DNA of 64,000 nt from Nitrospira sp. Lineage in GTDB: Bacteria > Nitrospirota > Nitrospiria > Nitrospirales > Nitrospiraceae. Below the pieces are notes generated by a model. It searched no databases. It had not been told where the DNA came from and was given only the letters and a program-made list of their open reading frames with translations. The stretch is taken from the NCBI GenBank assembly GCA_035968315.1, contig JAVYIN010000008.1, forward strand, positions 62,001-126,000. The letters run 5' to 3'. Of the stretch, positions 52,170 through 60,606 are shown piece by piece. The position numbers and the translations under genes were made by a program. Each line of letters opens with the position of its first letter. The first letter of the stretch is position 1.

Positions 52170-52634
52170 GTGAAATGTCCGTTCTGTGACGAACTCGAAG
52201 ATAAGGTGGTGGACTCGCGCATGGCGAAAGAGGGCGAGGTCATTCGCCGCCGCCGCGAGTGCCTCGGTTGCAAGCGGCGCTATACCACGTATGAACGCGT
52301 GGAAGAAATTCTTCCCGTGGTCGTGAAAAAAGATGGACGGCGCGAGTCGTTCGACCGCACGAAAATTCTCTCCGGCCTCAAGAAAGCCTGCGAGAAGCGG
52401 CCGATCAGCACCGCCACTATCGAGACCGTCACGGATCGGATCGAGAAGCGCATTCAAGAGATGGGCGAGAGCGAAATCGAGAGCCGGATCGTGGGCGAAG
52501 AAGTGATGAAAGAACTTCATCAGCTGGACCAGGTCGCCTATGTTCGTTTTGCCTCTGTGTACAGGGAATTCAAGGACATCGACCAATTCATGGATGAGCT
52601 GAAATCTCTGGCCCAGCAACGCCGGGAGCGGTAG
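52170..52634 (+). CDS. nrdR: Transcriptional repressor NrdR
   Basis: 154 residues. Zinc ribbon [34 protein letters not shown], then an ATP-cone domain ([30 protein letters not shown]). It senses ATP/dATP and represses ribonucleotide reductase genes. Start is GTG. The arrangement glyA-nrdR is common in bacteria. Confidence 0.96.
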   Translation: MKCPFCDELEDKVVDSRMAKEGEVIRRRRECLGCKRRYTTYERVEEILPVVVKKDGRRESFDRTKILSGLKKACEKRPISTATIETVTDRIEKRIQEMGESEIESRIVGEEVMKELHQLDQVAYVRFASVYREFKDIDQFMDELKSLAQQRRER

Positions 52635-52745
52635 CTCGGCAGGCTCCTCGTTGCCCGGCTCTTGCCGGCGCGTTCGCCCTCTCCTCCCGGTCCAGCAGCG
52701 CCTTCGTCGGATACATACGGTCATCTGAACACAGGTCAGGCATTC

Positions 52746-53855
52746 ATGGCAGCCACCAAATTGCGTTCCCCCCGAGTCCGGAACAAATCGTCCAAAGTCG
52801 GCGCGACGACCGTGGCCATCATCGGGGCCGGGCGTGGCGGCGCCGCCCTGATGGAAATCTTCGCCAGCGACCCCCTCGTGCAAATCGTCGGCGTCGCGGA
52901 GGTCAATCTCAAAGCTCCCGGCATCGCTCTCGCCAAGCGCCTGCGCATTCCCGTCACGCGCGACTACCGGAAACTGCTGGCCATGGAGCAAGTCGATCTG
53001 GTCATCGACGTCTCGGGAGATGCCGATGTCTGGCAATTCTTGCAGGACTTCCATCGCATGGGCGTCACGATCATCGGCGGCGCCAGCGCCAAATTTATGT
53101 GGGAGCTGATCGAGGCGCGCATCCGGGCCACGGCGGAGATTGAAAAGACCCTCAACAAATACCAATCTCTTTACCGGCTCTACGTCAAGGAAACCGGAGC
53201 CGCGGTGACCGAGGAACGCACCAGAATCGCCTGTGAAATTCACGATGGACTGGTGCAGAGTCTTGCGGGTGTGAATTTCAAACTCGATCTCTGCCAGCAG
53301 CTCGTTCGGAAAGACCCGGCCGCCAGCCTGGCCACCATCAAGGAAAGCAAGGCGCAGCTGAAACTGGCCATTCAAGAAGCCCGGCAAGTCATCTTTAATT
53401 TGCGGCCGCTGCACTACGATAAGATGGAGCTGATTCCTGCTCTCACGAATTATCTCAAATCCTACGAAACACAGTCGCACATTCAATCGCAATTTTCGGT
53501 CACGGGGGATGAGGCGATCCTGTTTCCCCGCACCAAGATTTTCCTGTTTCGCATCATCCAGGAGGCCCTCAGCAACGTTCAAAAGCATGCCAAGGCCGAC
53601 CGCGTTTCCATTAAACTGGAGATCGATCTCGAAATGTTGCGGGTCACGATTTCCGACAATGGGATCGGCTTCGACATGGACACCGTGCTTCGAGACCCCG
53701 ACAAGTGGGACCACTTCGGCATTCGCGGAATCATTGAGCGCGCGCGGCTCGTCGGAGGAGAGGGGCATATCGAATCGAAAAAAGGACGGGGCACCACCAT
53801 CATCGTTGAAGTACCCCTCGTGAATAAGGAGACGATCGACCATGGAAAAGATTAA
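52746..53855 (+). CDS. Histidine kinase with N-terminal Rossmann (NAD(P)-binding-type) sensor domain
   Basis: 369 residues. Residues about 22-130 form a Rossmann fold: VAIIGAGRGGAALMEIF (glycine-rich loop 27-32), VQIVGVAEVN, and VDLVIDVSGDADVWQFL, like the NAD-binding domain of homoserine dehydrogenase. A helical linker leads to a HisKA_3 domain with H166 in RIACEIHDGLVQSLAG, and HATPase_c (RIIQEALSNVQKHAKA, ISDNGIGFD, GIRGIIERARLVGGE). No membrane segment. It overlaps its regulator gene by 14 bases. A dinucleotide or redox signal is a reasonable inference. Confidence 0.85.
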   Translation: MAATKLRSPRVRNKSSKVGATTVAIIGAGRGGAALMEIFASDPLVQIVGVAEVNLKAPGIALAKRLRIPVTRDYRKLLAMEQVDLVIDVSGDADVWQFLQDFHRMGVTIIGGASAKFMWELIEARIRATAEIEKTLNKYQSLYRLYVKETGAAVTEERTRIACEIHDGLVQSLAGVNFKLDLCQQLVRKDPAASLATIKESKAQLKLAIQEARQVIFNLRPLHYDKMELIPALTNYLKSYETQSHIQSQFSVTGDEAILFPRTKIFLFRIIQEALSNVQKHAKADRVSIKLEIDLEMLRVTISDNGIGFDMDTVLRDPDKWDHFGIRGIIERARLVGGEGHIESKKGRGTTIIVEVPLVNKETIDHGKD

Positions 53856-54513
53856 GGTCTTAATCGCCGACGATCATCGGGTCGTGCGCGAAGGATTGGC
53901 GGCTATTCTCAAAACGAAAGAAGATCTTCAGATCGTCGGAGAGGCGCAAGACGGGATCGAAGCCGTCGAAAAAGCGCGCACCTTGGAGCCCGACGTGATC
54001 CTGATGGACGTGAGCATGCCGCGCATGGGGGGCGTCGAGGCCACAAGGCAAATCAAGCGCGAGTTCCCGCACATCGGCATCGTCGCCCTGACGATGTACG
54101 AAGAGCAGCAATACATTTTCGACCTCGTCCGCGCCGGAGCCACCGGCTATCTCTTGAAAGACTCGGAATCGTCACAGATTGTCGCGGCCATTCGGGCCAT
54201 TTACCGCGGGGAGTCGCTGATCCATCCATCCGTAGCCAGCAAGATCTTGGCCGAGTTTTCGCTGATGGCTCAGAAAAAGGGCAAGAAGCCAGGGTGGGTT
54301 GAGCACGATTTGACTGAACGGGAAATTACCGTGCTCCGGCTGGTTGCCGATGGCAAAACCAACAAAGAAATCGCCAATAACCTCGACCTGAGCGAAAAGA
54401 CCGTCAAAAATCATGTGCGGAACATCTTCCATAAGCTCCAAGTGTATGACCGGACACAAGCAGCCATCTTGGCGATTCGCAAAGGCTTGATTGAATTAGA
54501 TCCTCGTCCCTAA
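53842..54513 (+). CDS. NarL/FixJ-family response regulator, partner of the Rossmann kinase
   Basis: 223 residues. Receiver domain with LIADDHRVVREGL, phosphoacceptor D56 in LMDVSMPRMGG, Thr in ALTMYEE and Lys in YLLKDSES; C-terminal LuxR helix-turn-helix (LTEREITVLRLVADGKTNKEIANNLDLSEKTVKNHVRNI). It begins inside the end of the kinase gene, so the pair is translationally coupled. Targets are unknown. Confidence 0.94.
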   Translation: MEKIKVLIADDHRVVREGLAAILKTKEDLQIVGEAQDGIEAVEKARTLEPDVILMDVSMPRMGGVEATRQIKREFPHIGIVALTMYEEQQYIFDLVRAGATGYLLKDSESSQIVAAIRAIYRGESLIHPSVASKILAEFSLMAQKKGKKPGWVEHDLTEREITVLRLVADGKTNKEIANNLDLSEKTVKNHVRNIFHKLQVYDRTQAAILAIRKGLIELDPRP

Positions 54514-54705
54514 CTGCGTCTTTTCTCTCGACGTCCGCAATCTGAGCCTCTTCGTCCAATGAAAACGCACAGTTGTATTTTTTTTACAACAGCGTTGCAT
54601 TGATCACATGTAATTATTCATCAATATATTCATATATTTACATATATACGATGTCGGCATGCATATTGCTTTATGTTCGTCACGTCTGTAACTATTGGAG
54701 GATAC

Positions 54706-55635
54706 GTGAGGAACCAACAGACTCTTGCAGCACCGGTCACCTGTTCAGGCGTCGGGCTCCATTCGGGCCAGCCCGCAACCATGACGCTTCGGCCAGCGCC
54801 CCCCAACACAGGGGTGGTGTTCGTCATTCGCAATGGGAAAACCAGCGCCTCGCTTGCTGCGTCTATCGACCACTTGGTTCCCACGGAACTCTGCACCGCC
54901 ATTCATAGCAACGGATTTCAGGTCAAGACCATTGAGCATGTTCTTTCTGCATTGGCGGGGCTTGAAATCGATAATGTCTATATCGATGTGACCGCCGGGG
55001 AAGTGCCCGTCATGGACGGAAGCGCCGCCCCCTTCGTCCAGCTGATCCAATCGGCCGGCCGGGTGTCACAAAATCGCCGTCAGCCCTATCTCAAGATTAT
55101 GGCTCCCATCGAAGTATCCGAGGGGTCCAAGTGGGTTCGGATCGAACCCTCTGCCACACCGCGCATTACCTATACGATTCACTACGATCACCCGTCGATC
55201 AAGACGCAGACGTACATGCATGAATGCACCGCCGCCAACTTCGAGCAGCACATCGCCGAAGCACGGACATTTGGATTTCTCCATGAAGTGCAAGCGCTCT
55301 GGGCGCGGGGCCTAGGGCAAGGCGGAACCTTGGAGAATACGGTGGTGCTGTCAGAAGAGGGCGTGGTCAACGAATCAGGGCTCAGATTTCCCAACGAGTT
55401 CGTGCGCCACAAGATCCTCGACCTGATTGGCGATTTCTCGCTGCTCGGCATGCCGTTCATCGGCCACATCAGCGCTGAACGATCAGGACATGCCCTGCAC
55501 AACCGTCTGGTGAAGCAAATCCTCAGTCAGCCGGAAAAATGGATGATCCTCAATGCGGAACCGGCCGCATCAGAAGCGCGCTCGACGGTATCCGTGACCC
55601 GCCACCTGCCGGCTGTCGCCCTTCAAGCCTCCTAA
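54706..55635 (+). CDS. lpxC: UDP-3-O-acyl-N-acetylglucosamine deacetylase
   Basis: 309-residue zinc enzyme, the committed step of lipid A synthesis. Seen: VTCSGVGLHSG, TIEHVLSALAGLEIDNVYID (zinc His), EVPVMDGSAAPFV, ARTFGFLHEVQALWARGLGQGGTLENTVVL, FPNEFVRHKILDLIGDFSLLG (zinc His and Asp) and HISAERSGHALHNRLV. Start is a GTG at 54706 with TTGGAGGATAC before it; an ATG at 54673 is less likely. The 190 bases upstream are very AT-rich. Confidence 0.95.
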   Translation: MRNQQTLAAPVTCSGVGLHSGQPATMTLRPAPPNTGVVFVIRNGKTSASLAASIDHLVPTELCTAIHSNGFQVKTIEHVLSALAGLEIDNVYIDVTAGEVPVMDGSAAPFVQLIQSAGRVSQNRRQPYLKIMAPIEVSEGSKWVRIEPSATPRITYTIHYDHPSIKTQTYMHECTAANFEQHIAEARTFGFLHEVQALWARGLGQGGTLENTVVLSEEGVVNESGLRFPNEFVRHKILDLIGDFSLLGMPFIGHISAERSGHALHNRLVKQILSQPEKWMILNAEPAASEARSTVSVTRHLPAVALQAS

Positions 55636-55722
55636 TCGTTCGCCACTCATCCGTGCACATCGATGAAGCGGGATCTCTTCGGAAGGGATTCACTGTCTCT
55701 TGCGGGGGAAATGAGAGTTTTA

Positions 55723-55754
55723 ACGCCGAGAGTGAGTGGCCTCACCCTCGGCGT
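55723..55754. terminator. Hairpin between converging lpxC and HARE-HTH genes
   Basis: ACGCCGAGAGTGAG and CTCACCCTCGGCGT pair over 14 positions with one mismatch around a TGGC loop. It lies between the stops of converging genes and could end both transcripts, although neither side has a long T run. Confidence 0.5.
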
Positions 55755-55866
55755 GTAATTCGAGGCGGGTTACTTCTTCTTCTTCGCCGCTGCCTTCTTC
55801 GCTGGTTTCTTCGTTGCCAAGAGTCTCACCCCCCTTCGTCGTTAAGAGATGGAACAACACTACCCG

Positions 55867-56379
55867 TTACACTGCTTGGATCAACACATCTTCCAACGCT
55901 TCAAACGTATTCGGCCCAACTTTTCTAAACCGCTTATCCCGCTTGAGCGACGTCGCAACCGAGGTGAGCGGCGTCTTGCCTTTGATCTGAAGGCCGCCTT
56001 CCACTAAGCGCTGGACCAGCTCCTTCGCATGCATGGACCGATTTGACTCGCGAAGAATTTCATACGCCGCTTCCGGCACGCTCTTCCCAACGTACTTGCT
56101 TCGCCCCAGCAGAATTTCCCGCGACTGATCCGTCACGTCCATGACCGGCAACGCGCGCACACCCTTGTTGTCATCGGTAATAATTTGGCTGGACAGGCTG
56201 GCGAGTTTGGCTTTATCGGCCTCCACGCGGTAGAGCGTTTCGGCCAGTTCAAGATACTTCTTGATCGTCGCAATTTCGTCATCCAAACGACGCTTCTTTT
56301 TTTCTAATTCCTGAAATCGATTCTTGTAGGCGTGAATTCTTTGCTCCAGCCCTACAAGTATGTCTGTTAGCTCTTCCAC
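55867..56379 (-). CDS. Coiled-coil protein with HARE-HTH domain
   Basis: 170 residues. The first 65 form a charged coiled coil (VGLEQRIHAYKNRFQELEKK...). The C-terminal 75 (SVPEAAYEILRESNRSMHAKELVQRLVEGGLQIKG...TSVATSLKRDKRFRKVGPNTFEA) form a HARE-HTH winged helix, a fold linked to DNA binding and modification systems. No enzyme domain. It may be a DNA-bound regulator. An AT-rich region with a palindrome lies upstream. Confidence 0.75.
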   Translation of the reverse strand: MEELTDILVGLEQRIHAYKNRFQELEKKKRRLDDEIATIKKYLELAETLYRVEADKAKLASLSSQIITDDNKGVRALPVMDVTDQSREILLGRSKYVGKSVPEAAYEILRESNRSMHAKELVQRLVEGGLQIKGKTPLTSVATSLKRDKRFRKVGPNTFEALEDVLIQAV

Positions 56380-56688
56380 GACATCCTCACAAAAAGCATG
56401 CTTGCTTTATAACATTGCTTCTAAACACTGTCAAGCAGAAATCATACAATATCTAATTCGTATTAGATCATCGTACCTTGCATGGAAGGAAGCATTGTGA
56501 CGACTCGTATCGCAAGGCTTGATAACTGTCTTGTAATTTAGACGTATCCTCTATTATCAATGCCTTCTAATACGATGCTTTGATCAGCCAGACGGGCGTT
56601 TCATAACGGCCACCTGCTAAATTCCAATTAAATTATTTCCATTGCTTGTACCGTCATCATCGCTCCATGGTAGTCTTCCGCTAGTCGT
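56380..56688. other. AT-rich intergenic region with palindrome
   Basis: About 310 bases between divergent genes. ATCTAAT (56451-56457) and ATTAGAT (56462-56468) form a perfect 7-bp inverted repeat with a 4-base loop, a possible operator. No gene seen. Confidence 0.45.
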
Positions 56689-57516
56689 ATGAATTGTTCA
56701 ACACATCAGACCGATCTCCAAAACCTGCTTGAAACGGCCATGACAGCGGCGCGACAGGCTGGAGCCATTTTGATGGGCTATGCCAAATCAGGTTTTCACA
56801 TTGAATATAAAAGCGCCATCAATCTCGTCACAGAAGCGGACCATGCCGCAGAACAATGTGTGATCGACGCCATCCGCTCACAATTTCCCACGCACGGCTT
56901 TCTCGCCGAAGAACGTGGCCGAGTCGATCAGGAACCCTCGCCATACCTGTGGATCATCGACCCGCTCGACGGCACCACGAATTTTGCTCACGGATTCCCC
57001 GCCTATTGTGTTTCCATTGGATTGGAACACCAGGGACAGAGTGTATTGGGAGTGGTATACGATCCGACCCGCGATGAACTCTTCAGCGCGACACGTGGAG
57101 GCGGCGCGCATCTGAATGGCCGCCCGATTCACGTCTCGCAGACGGCGGCTCTCGATCAAGCGCTGCTTGTGACGGGCTTCGCCTACGATATCCGGGAGAC
57201 ACCACAGAACAACCTTGACCATTTCGTCCGCTTTGCCCTCCGCGCACAAGGCATCCGTCGCACCGGCTCCGCCGCGCTGGACCTGTGCTATGTAGCAGCC
57301 GGACGCTTCGACGGGTTTTGGGAAGTCAAACTCAATCCGTGGGACATGGCGGCAGGAACGGTCATCCTGAAAGAAGCAGGGGGACAGGTCACAAACCTAC
57401 GTGGAGAAACCCATTCCTTGTACGGCCAAGAGCTCGTGTCGAGCAATGGCCTCATCCATGAGCCTATGCTGTCCGTCATTCAGGAATCCCTGCGCGCCAC
57501 GCCATCCAAGCCATGA
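56689..57516 (+). CDS. suhB: Inositol monophosphatase family protein
   Basis: 275 residues. Metal-binding motifs are complete: EADHAAEQ and FLAEERG, IIDPLDGTTNFAHGFP (signature), and LNPWDMAAGTVILKEAGG. Members hydrolyse inositol phosphate or related sugar phosphates; SuhB homologues also bind ribosomal antitermination complexes. The sequence alone does not decide the substrate. Confidence 0.9.
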   Translation: MNCSTHQTDLQNLLETAMTAARQAGAILMGYAKSGFHIEYKSAINLVTEADHAAEQCVIDAIRSQFPTHGFLAEERGRVDQEPSPYLWIIDPLDGTTNFAHGFPAYCVSIGLEHQGQSVLGVVYDPTRDELFSATRGGGAHLNGRPIHVSQTAALDQALLVTGFAYDIRETPQNNLDHFVRFALRAQGIRRTGSAALDLCYVAAGRFDGFWEVKLNPWDMAAGTVILKEAGGQVTNLRGETHSLYGQELVSSNGLIHEPMLSVIQESLRATPSKP

Positions 57517-57633
57517 TGCCCTCCGTTTCCTGAGATAGCGGAATCCTTCATGGCACATCCGAACAACACCCCGTATACAGCCGGACTCTCCGTAGGCTAA
57601 AATTGCGCACGATCTTATGTGGAGTATTTGAAC

Positions 57634-57918
57634 ATGGCGACCGCAACACCTCCTTCTTGGCCAACGAACAACAATCCATCCGGTGAAGGGCCGGCTGAAG
57701 CCGCCACCTGGGATGTCGAACTCCTCCGCGTCCTCGTCAGCCGCAAGGGAACACAGGTGGATGCCCAATGGGCGATTCATCCCCAGCTCAAGCAAGACTT
57801 GCTGCCGGCTGAATGGAAAGAGGTCACCGATTTGATGGCCAAAGTGACGGATATTGTCGGCACCCGTTTCTCCGAAGTCCTCACGCAGGTCGAGCCTGAT
57901 CCTCCCGGTCATGCCTGA
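57634..57918 (+). CDS. Small conserved-looking protein of unknown function
   Basis: 94 residues: a Pro/Asn-rich first 25, then an acidic helical part (WDVELLRVLVSRKGTQ, LKQDLLPAEWKEVTDLMAKVTDIVGTRFSEVL). GGAG lies 10 bases before the ATG; an in-frame GTG at 57619 is possible. It precedes the AhpD-like gene by 70 bases. It does not look like a known RiPP precursor, but being small and near a RiPP-type radical SAM gene it is the only nearby candidate. Confidence 0.5.
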   Translation: MATATPPSWPTNNNPSGEGPAEAATWDVELLRVLVSRKGTQVDAQWAIHPQLKQDLLPAEWKEVTDLMAKVTDIVGTRFSEVLTQVEPDPPGHA

Positions 57919-57988
57919 CCCTGAACGCTCACACCCCTGTTCCGTACAGCGACTTCCATTCCTCATGTCCGGCCAAAGGAGCTGAACG

Positions 57989-58321
57989 ATGGACTCGTAT
58001 TATCACGCGCACGATCTGGGTAAATTCAGCGACATCGGGAAAGGCAACAAGGAGCTCTGGGACAAGTTCATGAGCTACTACAGCGCCGTGTTTGCCGAGG
58101 GCGCCCTCACGGAGCGGGAGAAGGCCCTCATCGCGCTCGCCGTGGCACATGCCGTGCAGTGTCCCTATTGCATCGATGCCTACACCCAAGCGTCGCTGGA
58201 AAAGGGATCGAACATTGAGGAAATGACGGAAGCGGTGCATGTGGCCTGCGCCATTAGGGGAGGGGCGTCACTCGTCCACGGGGTGCAGATGCGCAACGTG
58301 GCCGAGAAGCTGTCGATGTAA
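57989..58321 (+). CDS. AhpD-like / carboxymuconolactone decarboxylase-family protein
   Basis: 110 residues. The redox motif CPYC with downstream acidic and His residues (AVAHAVQCPYCIDAYTQASLEKG) is that of AhpD. GALTEREKALIALAVAHAVQCPYCIDAYT and AIRGGASLVHGVQMRN strongly resemble the peroxidase-like proteins annotated beside arsenosugar or selenium-related radical SAM enzymes. It converges on a radical SAM gene 35 bases away, which is of another radical SAM family. A peroxidase-like redox role is likely. Confidence 0.78.
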   Translation: MDSYYHAHDLGKFSDIGKGNKELWDKFMSYYSAVFAEGALTEREKALIALAVAHAVQCPYCIDAYTQASLEKGSNIEEMTEAVHVACAIRGGASLVHGVQMRNVAEKLSM

Positions 58322-58356
58322 GAAATAGTTTTCGACTGACGGCAAACCGGCGTGGT

Positions 58357-60216
58357 TCAGAGATATTGGTTTTCCGGAATGGCCAGCGTGAAGTATTTCC
58401 CCCGCTCTTCGTAGAGAATGCGTCGGCTGGTCAAGATCCTCAGAGCTTCGTTCAGTTCGTCATCTGAGAGCGCCAGGTCACTCTTGGCTTCCTTCAGCGT
58501 CACACGCATCTGATCCCGGCTCTTTGCCGCCTCGTTGCAAGCCTCGATGATGCCGGCCGCAGGCCAGTCGAACCGTTCCCTGGTCGGTGCCTGAGGATCA
58601 CGCCCGTCGTAGACCGTGACGTACTCCATCGCCTTGGAGTAATACAGAAACGGCCGGTCGCTGCCGCGCGCCCGCCGCTGCCATTCTTCCACCAAACCGA
58701 CCAATTCCTGATAGAGGTGCGGATCCACCGGCCAGTTGTCGAGTTCATATTCGAAATCGTAGGCAATCTTCATCAAATCGACGCGTGCCGCATCATACAC
58801 ATACTCATAGGCCATGCCAGGCGCCGTAATCCGAACCCCATATTCATGCGGCCTGGTGAAGTAAGGGCTAAACCGCTGCAGCCAGAATTTCCCGGTTGCC
58901 TCCGGTGCCTGCAAATGAAAGAGGGACGGGAGGAGATCGATCTGCCGCCGATAGTCCTCATTGGTTTCACCGGGAAAGCCGAGGAGGATATTCCAGGACA
59001 CCGCCACTCGGTAGTAGTAACTCCACTTCAGGCAGATGATGTTCTGCATGGGCGTCACGCCCTTGTCCATCGCCTTGAGCTGCGAGAGGCTGAGGCTTTC
59101 CAATCCCGGCTGCATGCACTTCACGCCCCCCACGGCCAGTGTGCGGATCTGGCTCTTCTGGAGATTGCTCTTCGTTTCGATGAACACATCGAGATCGCAG
59201 TGGGCGGCGGCAAATTGACCGAACAAGTTCTCGACATACTTCATGTCGATGATGTTATCGACCAGTCTGAACCGGGTCGTGTCGTACCGGCTGGAGAGGG
59301 CGGACATCTCGCGCGCGGCCTGCTCCGGCGACTTCGCGCGGAACTTCATGCTCTGCGCATTCAAGCCGCAGAACGTGCAGTGATGCTTCTCCCCCCACCA
59401 GCAGCCGCGTGAGCCTTCGTAGAGGAGAATGCGATCCAACCCCTGCGCCGCATCGCCGAGTTCGGCCAGCAGATGGTAATAGTCGTCATAGTCCGGCGGT
59501 CCGGTCTTCGCGAAGTCGGCAAATAGCGCCGGATTCGGGGTCAAGCGAATCTGATCCTGCTCCCGGAAGATGACTCCATTCGGTACGGATTCCGGTTTCC
59601 CCTCGAGCACATGGCTCACCAACTGAGGAAAGACCTCTTCTCCTTCGCCCACCACGACATAGTCGATAAAGGGAAAGGCCCGGAAATATTCCATCCCCAT
59701 CTCGCCGTCGTAGTTGGCCCCGCCGAACACGATCTTGACGTGGGGATAGAGATCCTTGATCAATTTCGCCAGCGTCAGGCTCGCCACATTCTGGTCGAAC
59801 GTGGAGGTGAAGCCCACCAGCTTGTACTGGCCCCAATCGATTGCCGTCATCGCCCAGGTCAGAAATTGCGGAGCGGTCCGCGTCGCCATGTCTTCAAAGA
59901 AGGAGATGGGCTGGCCGCTTTCTTGGGCCACCTGCTCGAAGACCGGCTTGAAGACCCGCGGATATTCAGCCCGCTTGGGATTATCCCGGAAGAGCAGATA
60001 CGAAAAGAGCCACTCGCCAAAGAGCGCGCGCTTCTCGCAGATCATTTCATAGAGCGGCACACCGATCTTGTGCGCGAAGCGGACATTCAAGTGGTGGCAA
60101 TCGACTGGGATGCCCTTTGCTTTGAGCAGAGCGGAGAGCGTGCCGAGCTGGATCGACGGATACTTCGAGTAACTGAACGGCATGTTGACGAGCGCCACCT
60201 GGGCTTGGCCGCTCAT
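58357..60216 (-). CDS. B12-binding radical SAM protein, RiPP-maturase type
   Basis: 619 residues. N-terminal B12-binding-like domain (VALVNMPFSYSKYPSIQLGTLSALLKAKG, FTSTFDQNVASLTLAKLIK, IVFGGANYDGEMG, YVVVGEGEEVFPQLV), then a radical SAM core with LYEGSRGCWWGEKHHCTFCG (Cys spacing x7, x2), IETKSNLQKSQIRTLAVGG, QPGLESLS and WNILLGFPGET, and a long C-terminal domain. This is the ribosomal-peptide maturation radical SAM protein 1 family, known to methylate RiPP precursors. No obvious precursor peptide lies beside it. Confidence 0.85.
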   Translation of the reverse strand: MSGQAQVALVNMPFSYSKYPSIQLGTLSALLKAKGIPVDCHHLNVRFAHKIGVPLYEMICEKRALFGEWLFSYLLFRDNPKRAEYPRVFKPVFEQVAQESGQPISFFEDMATRTAPQFLTWAMTAIDWGQYKLVGFTSTFDQNVASLTLAKLIKDLYPHVKIVFGGANYDGEMGMEYFRAFPFIDYVVVGEGEEVFPQLVSHVLEGKPESVPNGVIFREQDQIRLTPNPALFADFAKTGPPDYDDYYHLLAELGDAAQGLDRILLYEGSRGCWWGEKHHCTFCGLNAQSMKFRAKSPEQAAREMSALSSRYDTTRFRLVDNIIDMKYVENLFGQFAAAHCDLDVFIETKSNLQKSQIRTLAVGGVKCMQPGLESLSLSQLKAMDKGVTPMQNIICLKWSYYYRVAVSWNILLGFPGETNEDYRRQIDLLPSLFHLQAPEATGKFWLQRFSPYFTRPHEYGVRITAPGMAYEYVYDAARVDLMKIAYDFEYELDNWPVDPHLYQELVGLVEEWQRRARGSDRPFLYYSKAMEYVTVYDGRDPQAPTRERFDWPAAGIIEACNEAAKSRDQMRVTLKEAKSDLALSDDELNEALRILTSRRILYEERGKYFTLAIPENQYL

Positions 60217-60255
60217 GTGATGCCTCGTGGGTTCATGACATAACCATCTTCGGAA

Positions 60256-60606
60256 TTACCTGGCCGCTGCACGGAACGGCTCGAATTCACGGTCGGCTTT
60301 TGCCGCGAGATAGAAATCGCTTTCCGTCAGGCCGTTGATTTTGTGTGTCCAGATCTCCACCTTGCACTTCCCCCAGGCCAGGTAGAGATCCGGATGATGG
60401 CCTTCGGCCTCGGCAATCGCACTCACGGTATTCACATAGGCCAAGGCCTGAGCAAAATCTTTGAACGTATAGAGCCTCTCCAGATGGCCCTGCGCGTTCA
60501 ACGACCAGCCTCGGCCGAGTTCGCTCAGCAGCGCCTGGACCCGCTCAGCGGGCAGAGAAGGGACGCCGCCCCGGCAAGGCACGCATTGATGATCGGCAAG
60601 CCCCAT
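60256..60606 (-). CDS. phhB: Pterin-4a-carbinolamine dehydratase
   Basis: 116 residues. Family signature HLERLYTFKDFAQALAYVNTVSAIAEAEGHHPDLYLAWGKCKVEIWTH is complete, with the catalytic His pair (GHHPD). It recycles pterin cofactors after aromatic hydroxylation, or serves molybdopterin-related chemistry. AAGGAGG fixes the start at 60606; the frame extends upstream to 61080, but that part is not protein-like. Confidence 0.92.
   Translation of the reverse strand: MGLADHQCVPCRGGVPSLPAERVQALLSELGRGWSLNAQGHLERLYTFKDFAQALAYVNTVSAIAEAEGHHPDLYLAWGKCKVEIWTHKINGLTESDFYLAAKADREFEPFRAAAR

Noticed and set aside
52161-53843. A 560-codon minus-strand frame opposite nrdR and the Rossmann kinase.
   Set aside because: Antisense shadow; the plus-strand proteins have complete domains and motifs.
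54572-54590. GTTGTA-T7-TACAAC inverted repeat as terminator of the response regulator gene.
   Set aside because: The T run is in the loop, and the stem is only six base pairs of mixed content; may be an operator in the lpxC leader, but support is thin.
55770-55829. A 19-codon Lys/Ala-rich frame (GTG start) on the minus strand resembling a histone-like tail.
   Set aside because: Too short, with a stop five codons upstream and no clear ribosome site; perhaps a remnant of a Lys-rich protein.
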